Source: Achatina immaculata (lineage: Eukaryota; Mollusca; Gastropoda; Stylommatophora; Achatinidae). Taken from it: DNA of 64,000 bases. The DNA lies in the NCBI GenBank assembly GCA_009760885.1, contig CM019707.1:31061687-31125686 (forward strand), in the 5' to 3' direction. Every line of letters begins with the position of its first letter. Within the stretch, counting starts at the first letter, position 1. This document shows positions 56,350 through 64,000 of the stretch, in pieces. The translations under genes were made by a program, and so were the position numbers. The notes beneath the pieces were generated by a model. It saw only the letters and a list, made by a program, of their open reading frames with translations, had not been told where the DNA came from and did no database searches.

Positions 56350-56485
56350 CTTGAGGCTGGGTGAACCCTGAGAGGTTTTTGCGAGCCACTTTCTGACCGC
56401 CACCACGTGGTGGGTGGAAATTGAAACCGGGTCGCCTGGTCGGCAAGGGAGTGTCTAATCCACTACACCAGCGCGGTTCCCTAGA
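56350..56485 (-). mobile_element. SINE family S2, tRNA-derived
   Basis: The minus strand starts 'ccgcgctggtgtagtggatt' (A-box type) and has 'cccggtttcaatttccaccc' (B-box type). Then comes 'gcggtcagaaagtggctcgc' and 'agggttcacccagcctcaag'. It shares head and tail order with 60757-60905. Confidence 0.65.
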
Positions 56486-56559
56486 GGGGCACGGTTCTGG
56501 AAAGGCCACTTCACATGAAGAAGATGGCTGGCATTGAGTGTTATAATCAAAGTTGTATT

Positions 56560-57525
56560 TCCGCTGTATTTTAATCTTTCAGTGGCTCTGACGGACTGCG
56601 AGAAACGTCATCTCGTTCTGTTATACCAGGGACTTGTCCTGGCTGTGGCCATCCTTACTCTCAGTCACTTAGATTGAGAGATTTGAAACGATGCAGAATG
56701 AAGCAGCGCGAATCATACTTGGGTACATAAAAGACACATCGTGCAGGGCTATGAGGTATCTTCTTGATGGACAGAGCAAGAAGTTGTCCGGCGCGCGCGC
56801 ATACCTCCGAGTCAGTGCAGACACACCACCCACTGCTAGTGAGGTTATGAGTAAAGAAAAAGGCACCAGATTAAAAAGAGGAAAATTCTGGACGTGGAAA
56901 GCAGTGGACATTGTTCAACAGGTCTGTCCACTTTAAGACCCAGAACATGGTGAGGAATGGCTTTTGATGCCATGGCAGAGGACAGCTGTACTTCGGTCTC
57001 TATTCATCACACTGGACAGGAAATGCAGACAGCAAAACCCATTGGCTGTGGAGTTAGAGGTTCATGCCTTTATTGCCGAGAACTCTTCTGAGTGGGATGT
57101 GGTCATCTATACAGATGGGTCCATTGTCAGATACAGGCAAAGCACTTGGGCCTTTACTGCGCTGATCGGAGGGAGAATGGTAATGGAAGACAGTGGTGCA
57201 TTTGCTCTGACCACAAGTGGCCCGACTATGGAGGTCAAGGCAGTAATCAAGGCAATGGCATGGCTGGAGGCACGGACCTTCACCCAGGCATGAAGTCTCA
57301 GTGACTCAATGAATATGCTCAGGAAGATTGAGTCGGGCTGGGTGCGAAAGCACTGGTTGGAGTCACTGAGAAAATCAAGGTTGACAAAAATCTTTGTGTG
57401 TGTGTGTGTGTGTGTGCCAAGTCATGCGGGGGTGGAGGGGGGTGATGAACGAGCGGAAAGATTTGCTGTCATGGTTACAATGGAGGGTGGCCAGGCAATG
57501 ATATTATGAACGCACTCAGAAAGGC
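56560..57525 (+). mobile_element. I-type LINE, C-terminal part with RNase H domain
   Basis: The region reads LQNEAARIILGYIKDTSCRA then AMRYLL and YLRVSADT. This is followed by an RNase H domain: VVIYTDGSIVRYRQSTWAFT (first catalytic Asp), EVKAVIKAMAW (Glu), DSMNMLRKIESGW (Asp) and a PSHAGVEGGDERAERFA motif. LINEs of the I, R1 or related groups carry RNase H in this position. A (TG)n expansion at 57395-57415 splits the domain before the last motif, and several stops interrupt the frame, so the copy is dead. Confidence 0.8.
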
Positions 57526-57829
57526 TAGTAGAATCTCCGATTCAAGCAACAGTTCTGAATGTGCGAGCATGAACAGTTTGCTGGAACATAACGTCAATAA
57601 GTGAATGAATGGCCAGACAAGAGCGCTACAATGGCAAGCAGAAAAGACACAGAACTGGCACCGTCAGCCGCCAAACATCGGCGGAAATATTGAAGATGGG
57701 ATCATGGACTAATCGTTCGACGTGCAGTGAAGATGATCCATCGACTAATTTAGCCTTCTCAGCGTAGCAGGTATTGAGAGTGGTAATCACAGGTGTGATT
57801 TCCCTTGTATAGGATCCGGCATAAAGCAC
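57526..57829. other. No recognised feature
   Basis: No exon or repeat family recognised. Confidence 0.4.
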
Positions 57830-58306
57830 AGCTTTACAGTATTACTGTCCACAACACAAAAAGGAATGAAAAAAAAAAACTAATTATGTCAGTCCGTAAG
57901 AACAGTGAAGAGCGAAACATCTATCTTAATGCAAAGAAAACTAAATTGATGACAACTGACAAAACAAATAAGGCAGCTAATATATGTATCAATGAGGAAA
58001 AACGGGAAGAAGTGGAGAGTTTTGAATATCTTGGATCATTACTAACTAATAATGGAGATACAATGAGGGAAATTAAAAGGAGGACATCTATCGCTCTTCA
58101 GAAAGTAAAACAAGTAAAGAATCTGTGGAAAGGAACAGACAGAACTATAAAAATAAGATTTGTAAGGGCTTGCATCTTTCCCGTCGCAACATATGCCTGT
58201 GAGACCTGAACACTTAACAAAACAGCTGAGAAACACATAAATGCCTTTGAATGTAAATGCTACAGAAGAGTTCTTCAAATATAATTGACCCAAAAAAGAA
58301 CAAATA
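57830..58306 (+). mobile_element. LINE family A, internal fragment
   Basis: Covers LSTTQKG (just after YADD), NAKKTKLMTTDKTNKAANIC, FEYLGSLLTNNGDTMREIKR and YACET, ending abruptly at 'caaaaaagaacaaatatata'. The 3' end is missing. Confidence 0.92.
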
Positions 58307-58311
58307 TATAC

Positions 58312-58470
58312 ACACTCATTCATTTGCATGTCCCTTGCGGAACTTTGCCTCCCAAACAGCATTCCTGTAGGCCTCTCGGTTGTGAACAAGATGGCCTGCT
58401 GCTGATGCATCCATTTGCAGATCGTCAACGATGTCCTGCAGCCATCTTCGTCGTGGTCTTCCTCTTTTAG
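58312..58470 (-). mobile_element. LINE family A, short 3' fragment in opposite orientation
   Basis: The minus strand has GRPRRRWLQDIVDDLQMDAS through KGHANE and a 'gaatgagtg' tail, directly abutting the + strand fragment at 58306. The arrangement (3' tail against the inverted segment) is the reverse of twin priming, so two events are more likely. Confidence 0.9.
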
Positions 58471-58760
58471 AAAAGGGTAATAGAAAATATTTTACTATGA
58501 ACTGTTTTCTAATTCTTTCTATCAGATTATGTACCATTTGCTCTCTCAGTCTGTTCTCTCTTATTTCACTGCCTGCTGTGGTATGATGACAGGTGCTAAC
58601 ATTTTTTTTTCAACATGATATCGTGCTTTGTTACTAGTATGTTGACAAAGTTTTGAAACTAACTTCTACTGGCTTGAGTCAATAGTTTGTCACGCTTTTG
58701 CAGAGTTTCATTACTGCACAACACCAAGCAACATAATTTATACTTAGCTGTATTCCCTGA
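58471..58760. other. No recognised feature
   Basis: AT-rich; nothing recognised. Confidence 0.4.
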
Positions 58761-60300
58761 GGTACGAAATGTTAATAACGATGTAAGTTAACCCTTCAAA
58801 ATACAGTTCATAACATTCCATGGCCTTCTGCCATCGCTCAGCCAGCGAGAGGAGTCCCTTGTTGTGGCACTCTGAAGGCTTTTGGGTCAAAGAAATCTCT
58901 CATATTGGCTTCAACTTCTTCCAATGAACTGAATTCCCGCCCTTGAAAGAAGTGTTCCATCGCTCCGAATAGAAGAAGTCTGAGGGTGCAATGTCAGGAC
59001 TGTACGGTGGATGGGGCATGACTTCGATTCCCCTCCGATTCCGTGAGTTGTCCAAGTACCAAGATGGAAATGTGCGATGACGCCTTATCGTGGTGGAGAA
59101 GTACCCTCTTCCTGTTGATGAGTGCTGGGTATCGGGTGCGCAGAACATCATACAGCCGTTCCCTTGTTCAGCATACAGATTTCCGTTCCCTTGCTCAAAA
59201 TACAGATTTCCGTTCCCTTGCTCAAAATACAGATTTCCGTCCACGTAGCGACCAAACGGGACCAATTCCCAGTGACAGAGGGCCCTCGAAGTTCCATCAG
59301 ATACAAAGGATAATTGTCTACTTGAACCGGCATTGCCGAACAACCGCCTCTGTCACTTGGCCTGCTTGGAGTCACTGGGTACCTGTGTTGGAGAGCACCT
59401 GTGTTATAGAGCATCTGTGTTGGAGCACCTGTGTTGGAGCACCTGTGTTGGAGAGTGCCTGTGTTGGAGAGCACCTGTGTTGGAGCACCTGTGTTGGAGA
59501 GCACCTGTGTTGGAGCACCTGTGTTGGAGAGCACCTGTGCTGGAGAGCATCTGTGGTGGAGCACCTGTGTTGGAGAGCATCTGTGTTGGAGAGCACCTGT
59601 GTTGGAGAGCACCTGTGTTGGAGAGCACCTGTGTTGGAGAGCATCTGTGTTGGAGAGCATCTGTGTTGGAGAGCACCTGTGTTGGAGAGCATCTGTGTCG
59701 AAGCACCGTTGGAAGATCCACTTTTCATCGCCAGTGGCGATACGGCGGAGATGCTATTTGTCACGTGAGTCTGCCAACAGCTGACGACAGACGTCATCGC
59801 GTCTCTGCTCTTTGCTGGGGAGTGAGATCGTAGGGGGCACGTTGAGGCTGCCTGACGCTGAAACTGTGGTGCCTCGAGAAGGGCCCCCAGCTGGGCTGAC
59901 AAGCGCCGAGTACTGGCACTGGGAGATCTTGAACATCTTGGCCTCAGGGCTTCATCACTGGTGGTTGAGGGGCGTTCCGACTTGGGCGTGTCTTTGATGT
60001 CGGTGTCCCCAGACCTGAACCTTTGAAACAATTTCCTTGCAGTGCTGTCATCAGCTGTTCCTTCCCCTTCCACGCTGCAGATTTCATGTGGGGCTACGGG
60101 AGCATTCAGCCTTTTTTTTTCTAATAATGTCTCAGGAGGACGCGAACGTCAACCTTGCTGTCCGCCATATTTCTTTCTTCTGATCACTTATCTCGAGATT
60201 CATTGCCTCAAAATGGGCGTGTGCGTTTTCAGAATGACGAACACGTGACGTCAGCATGATGCTTACAGCTGCTAGTACATCGTATAAGACGGTAACCTTG
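58760..60300 (-). mobile_element. Degenerate mariner transposon with internal repeat expansions
   Basis: The minus strand, read across several frameshifts, gives a mariner transposase in order. First, the helix-turn-helix region with FQRFRSGDTDIKD. Then the first catalytic Asp in TGDEKWIF (near 59720), a repeat array, and VMPHPPYSPDIAPSDFF (near 59000), the motif that carries the third catalytic Asp. The total span fits a 1.3 kb mariner plus insertions. Terminal repeats were not identified. A 27-bp segment is triplicated at 59160-59240 (EICILSKGT repeats on one frame). Confidence 0.85.
59378..59705 (+). repeat. 16-bp minisatellite inside the mariner
   Basis: The unit TGTTGGAGAGCACCTG, with a 14-bp variant TGTTGGAGCACCTG and an ATC variant, about 20 units. 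It lies within the catalytic domain coding region and yields Cys/Trp-rich or Ser/Thr-rich open frames that are artefacts. Confidence 0.93.
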
Positions 60301-60361
60301 ACCGAAATTAGGGTATAAAAAAACCTGGCGAATTTTTAACCCACTATGTTTCTTTAAAAAA

Positions 60362-60628
60362 GACGCTGGCGATGGTTGGGACATGTGCTCCGAATGACTG
60401 ACAACTCACTACCAAAAATAGCACTAAGATGGACACCACAGAGGAACAGAAGTAAGGGTAGACCAAAAGAGACATGGAGAAGAACAACAGAAAGGATGTT
60501 GAGCAATAGAGGGCTTACCTGGGCAAGAGCAGAAAAAAAGGCGAAGGACATGCATTCGTGGAAAACCCTTGCGGAAGCCCCATGTGCCCTGGGCACTTAA
60601 GGTTCAGAGAGAGAGAGAGAGAGAGATG
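60362..60628 (+). mobile_element. LINE family C, 3' end
   Basis: 'gacgctggcgatggttggga' starts the block; an intact frame MGHVLRMTDN...APCALGT (60376-60600) and a long (AG)n tail follow. Confidence 0.88.
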
Positions 60629-60756
60629 TTTCTTGGCATTTGATACCATAGGGGGGAAGAAATGTTAGTGTATTAAACTTTTTGGGCCACTCTTTCATTT
60701 GATGTAGTCCTTGTTCTTGTTGTCTTCCACCCCCCCCCCCCCCCCCCCCCCCCGCG

Positions 60757-60905
60757 AAACCTCAGGTAAACATTTTTTGAGGCTGGACTAACCCTGGTGC
60801 CGGTAGGTCAGAAAAAAAAATTCCGCCCGACTGTAAAACTGAACCAAGGACCTTCTGATCGGCAGATGAATGGACTAACCGCTACACCACCGCTGCACAT
60901 ACCAA
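60757..60905 (-). mobile_element. SINE family S2, tRNA-derived
   Basis: The minus strand has 'gcggtggtgtagcggttagt' (A-box type) and 'ggtccttggttcagttttac' (B-box type), then 'agggttagtccagcctcaaa'. A C-run of about 25 lies just left of it at 60728-60753. Confidence 0.65.
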
Positions 60906-61030
60906 AAAAAAAGTAAACATATCTCATAAGCATATAGTTTGTTTGCTCTGGGTTTGCTGGAGTAAATATTAAACCTGGCAAATCTTTTCAGATCTAGGTG
61001 ACCTGAGTAATGATACTGTATATCGGTAAT

Positions 61031-61332
61031 TTATGTTTTAAGGGATATTACATCTCCAGCCCTTTCTCCTTTGAGATAACACTGAAACGCAATAGGGGCA
61101 GTATCTTGATATCTGACGTCATATAGCATCTTTAAAAGCTGTTTTCGACAACCGTTTTCATTAACCCCATTTGCGCGAGCCATAAACGGGTTGACGCATC
61201 TTGCCGAATCGCTAGCAGTAATCGTGGCGGACATGCTCAACCCCGTTGTGTCTTGAAAGGAGAAATAAGCGATCAACGCCACCATAAGAGCAAGACCTGT
61301 CGTATGTCCAGTAACTTCTCCGAGAGAGCTTC
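61031..61332 (-). CDS. Candidate terminal exon of an unrecognised gene
   Basis: A strong acceptor (TTTTGTTTTCTTTCAG, ending 61333) precedes a frame of 99 residues that runs to TAA at 61031. It begins SSLGEVTGHTTGLALMVALI, a likely membrane or signal segment, followed by a soluble part with four Cys. No family is recognised. No matching upstream exon was found before receptor 3, which lies on the other strand at 61685. It could be a pseudo-exon, a decayed fragment or the real 3' exon of a gene whose other exons overlap receptor 3 antisense. Confidence 0.3.
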
Positions 61333-61684
61333 CTGAAAGAAAACAAAAGTGCCTTTTCTAAAACAGTGGCTTTATAAAACAGTGGCTTTATATTACTGGA
61401 ATCTGCAGGACAGACCACGAGTAAATTAACAAGTTTTAACGCTTATTTTCGCTATACTTCACATACATCTGGGAAAGAGCGGATTTACATACTTTACACA
61501 GGCGGCAAGGCCAGGAAAACCACGATTTATAGTTTGTGTCTGCGCAAGTGTGCTCACTTAACATTTTTTCCTGCCTGTGACAGCTAGCTTTAGGTTATTC
61601 GCAGAGCTTTCCGGTCACAGTTATTCACCCAAATAATCAATTTTAAGGTCTGCCTTGGGCATCTATTTATCGGACACTAAAAAA

Positions 61685-62511
61685 ATGCCTTTGATAACTA
61701 ATGATTACCACATTTTCCGGACGTTTATAGCTATGGGTGCTGAATTTTGGAGGTTCATCGACACAGTTTCAACTTTTCAACTTGTCGTCAAAGGATTCAT
61801 CTGTTTTGTTGGAGGTGCTGTCAGCATGTGGGTCTTTGCGATGATTCTTCTGAACACCGGATTACGTGGACATCTCAGGAACCAGCTTATATGTAACCTA
61901 TTTATAGTTTACTTACTGAACTCAGGCGACAAAATCCCAGAACTTCTTGATAAAAGGTATCGATCTCATTTAGCATCCTGCTATGAGGAGAGTAAAACTG
62001 CCGCCACCGATTTCCTTGAGGATAATGTTGAAAACTTGGTTTTAATTATTCTACTTGTTGCTTACGTGGCTCAGATTCTCAGCTTGGACCTCCGACCTAA
62101 ACTTGGTCCACGGAAAACACAAATTGGAGTAGCTGCGCTCTTGATTGGTCCCTGGTGCATTGCTCTGTTGCTCGCGTTGGCGAATATCCCAGCTGATAAT
62201 AAGGAGATTCATTACCTTTCGATTTTCAGATTTTTTTGTTTACGTATTGAGTTCTACAGAGCCACAAATATCATTGACATTGTACTGTTATCTATTGCTG
62301 TTCTGCTGCTGTTTCTAGCTGTGGCTTTGAAATACTCAAGATTTGCTGGATGTTGCTCCGACAATGGCCATAGTGAGCCACAATACCAAGGAACGAACAT
62401 TGATCCAGCTAAGGTGTATATTGTAGCAGTTGTTCTTCTTGTGGTGTTTCAGTTACCGTACCACATTGTACCACTCCTTGGCGAAGAGTTTTCCAATATT
62501 CGTGATACAAG
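61685..62511 (+). CDS. Receptor 3, exon 1 (N-terminus to TM6) of a class A-like 7TM receptor
   Basis: A probable plasma-membrane G protein-coupled receptor; 336 residues after joining exon 2. ATG at 61685 (A at -3) is chosen; the frame is open further upstream only from a TTG. Short N-terminus; TM1 about 34-56 (Ser47 where class A and the paralogues have Asn), TM2 about 66-85, Cys99 and Cys185 for the usual disulfide, TM3 about 112-134, DLR 135-137 for DRY, TM4 with Trp157, TM5 about 195-216, TM6 about 244-266 with FQLPYH (Pro258). ICL2 (RPKLGPRKTQ) and ICL3 (GHSEPQYQGTN) are nearly identical to receptor 2, while the extracellular loops differ. The donor GTAAGA at 62512 splits an Arg codon, as in receptor 1. 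Confidence 0.9.
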
Positions 62512-62599
62512 GTAAGATTTGATGAATTGTTTAATTTAAAGTTTTCTTGCATGTAAAAATGTGGTAGACAGGTTTCAGGGACAGAGAAAATGGCGACTT

Positions 62600-63085
62600 A
62601 ATTAGGTTTAATGGATGAATGGATGGATGGTTGGTGTATGGATGAATGGATGGATGTGTGTGGATAGATAGATAGATGGACGGATGGTTAGGTGCATGGA
62701 TGGATGTGTGTGTGGATGGATGACTGGGTGTATGAATGGGTGGATGGATATGTGGATAGATAGATGGATGGATGGTTGGGTGTATGGATGGATAGATGAA
62801 TGTGTGTAGGTGGATAGCTGGACATATGGATGGCTGGATGCCTGTGTGTGGATGGATGGGTGAATGGATTGATAGGTGAATGGATTGATGGGTAAATGGA
62901 TAGATAGATGGATGAGTGGATGGGTGGATGTATGGATGGATGAATATGTATGTGTATGGATGGTTATGTGGATGAATGGTTAGGTGCGTGGATGGATGGG
63001 TATGTGGAAAGATGGGCAGATGGATGGATGAATGGGTGGGTGGATTGATGGATGGATGGATGGATGTACGTATGGATGGAGTGAT
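62600..63085 (+). repeat. (GATG)n tetranucleotide array in receptor 3 intron
   Basis: Imperfect GGAT/GATG tetramers fill most of the 779-bp intron. Open frames on both strands are low-complexity artefacts. Confidence 0.93.
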
Positions 63086-63290
63086 AATCAGAATGATGGA
63101 TGGGCTTATACACAGACAAAAGGATGAATGGGATGGGCGGTTTAGTAGATGGATAAACAACTACATAAAAAAAGAGAGATCTACAAACACTGGACTGAGC
63201 ATTCTAGAAAAACCAAACCACAAAATACAAAATGCGAAAACCACAACAACAACAACAACAACAAAATCCCTTGTATCCTTTTTTTTTCAG

Positions 63291-63474
63291 GACAATGGGC
63301 TTTCTTTGGATCAGCTTTGAACTGCTAAACGACTTCCGTCATGTTGTTATGCCCCTTGTGTGGATTCTGCTACCGGATATCCGACAGCGGATAAAAAACT
63401 GGATGCCCCGCTGCTACTGTTCTAAAAGTGCAGACTTAAGCCCTCTGGAGTGTAACAGCGAAGCTGAAGTTTGA
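63291..63474 (+). CDS. Receptor 3, exon 2 (TM7 and cytoplasmic tail)
   Basis: The acceptor TTTTTTTTCAG (ending 63290) joins in frame: AG|G gives Arg. Then come TMGFLWISFELLNDFRHVVM, PLVWILLPDIRQRIKNWM, PRCYC and a short tail ending SEAEV with TGA, 60 residues. MPLVW replaces NPxxY; PDIRQRI begins a helix 8-like segment; the PRCYC cysteines are plausible lipidation sites. Splice phase and length match receptors 1 and 2. Confidence 0.9.
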
Positions 63475-63495
63475 GACTTGAAAACGTTGAATATA

Positions 63496-63978
63496 CAGGG
63501 ACACAGCCAGACGCAAAGAGACACAGCCAGACACAAACAGACACAGCTAGACACAAGGAGACACAGCCAGACATAAGGAGACACAGCCAGACACAAAGAG
63601 GACAGCCAGACACAATGAGACACAGCCAGACACAAAGAGACACAGCCAGACACAAAGAGACACAGCCAGACACAAGGAGACACAGTCAGACACAAAGAGA
63701 CACAGCCAGACACAAAGAGACACAGCCAGACACAAAGAGACACAGCCAGACGCAAGGAGACACAGCCAGACACAAACAGACACAGCCAGTAACAAGGAGA
63801 CCCAGCCAAACACAAGGAGATACAGCCAGACACAAGGAGACACAGCCAGACACAAACAGACACAGCCAGACACAAAGAGACACAGCCAGGCACAAACAGA
63901 CACAGCCAGACACAAGGAGACATAGCCAGACACAAGGAGACACAGCAAGACACAGCAAGACACAGCAAGACGCAAACA
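63496..63978 (+). repeat. 20-bp minisatellite just after receptor 3 stop codon
   Basis: The unit CACAGCCAGACACAAGGAGA (variants AAAGAGA, AAACAGA) repeats about 24 times, starting about 25 bases after the receptor 3 TGA. It is probably in the 3' UTR or immediate 3' flank. Open frames on the minus strand (CVWLCLLVSG repeats) are artefacts. Confidence 0.95.
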
Positions 63979-64000
63979 CACACACATACCGGAACGGAGA

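Noticed and set aside
57830..58470. A second twin-primed LINE (family A, opposite halves abutting)
   Set aside because: The 3' tail lies at the junction between the halves. Twin priming would put the tail at the outer end, so two separate insertions are more likely.
59043..59833. Cys/Trp-rich open frames that look like a repetitive secreted protein
   Set aside because: They are the antisense and shifted readings of a 16-bp array within a mariner transposon.
63414..63987. Long Cys-rich open frames on the minus strand
   Set aside because: They come from the 20-bp minisatellite downstream of receptor 3.

Overview
This window is animal nuclear DNA with interrupted genes (GT-AG introns), many truncated retrotransposons, tRNA-derived SINEs and dense minisatellites. 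Nothing is bacterial or viral. The mix of RTE-type LINEs with (GAAT)n tails, CR1/L2-like and I-type LINEs, and a small cluster of diverged seven-helix receptors fits a lophotrochozoan, most likely a mollusc such as a gastropod. That assignment is inference; no mitochondrial or rRNA marker is present. || Real genes are few. (1) On the + strand, 1512-8481 holds the last three coding exons of a retinoblastoma (RB1-like) gene. They encode the CDK-site cluster and the E2F-binding C-terminal tail, and both introns are filled with LINEs, a hAT MITE and a 3.6 kb minisatellite. (2) Three paralogous seven-transmembrane receptor genes lie at 25611-26892 (-), 52150-54141 (-) and 61685-63474 (+). Each has TM1-TM6 in one long exon and TM7 plus the cytoplasmic tail in a short second exon, with the same phase-2 intron. 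All three look intact. They keep the class A disulfide cysteines and the TM4 tryptophan, but have DLR in place of DRY and MPLxW in place of NPxxY. Receptors 2 and 3 are almost identical in two internal patches and diverged elsewhere, which suggests gene conversion. (3) A spliced-looking 99-residue open exon at 61031-61332 (-) has no recognised family. || The rest is repeats. Family A is an RTE/BovB-like LINE (12 copies). Family B is a second RTE-like LINE with the stop context 'GALCDV'-like and an (ATAAG)n tail (11 pieces). Family C has a 3' open frame ending 'APCALGT' and an (AG)n tail (5 copies). Families D, E, F and G are short 3' ends of other LINEs. One 2.7 kb CR1/L2-like LINE lies at 40215-42965, one I-type LINE with RNase H at 56560-57520, and one mariner at 58760-60300. 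There are two hAT/TTAG-type MITEs with exact target-site duplications, at least two tRNA-derived SINE families, and about fifteen minisatellites with 15-67 bp units. || Layout: 0-8.5 kb RB1 end; 8.5-25 kb repeats; 25.6-26.9 kb receptor 1; 27-35 kb LINEs and satellites; 35.8-39.2 kb a recent 1.68 kb tandem duplication containing a 5'-inverted (twin-primed) LINE; 40-43 kb CR1/L2-like LINE; 44-47 kb a higher-order array of three different minisatellites; 47-52 kb LINEs and satellites; 52-54 kb receptor 2; 54-61 kb SINEs, I-type LINE and mariner; 61.7-63.5 kb receptor 3 followed by a minisatellite. Genes and repeats show no operon-like organisation; the receptors are the only set likely to share a function.
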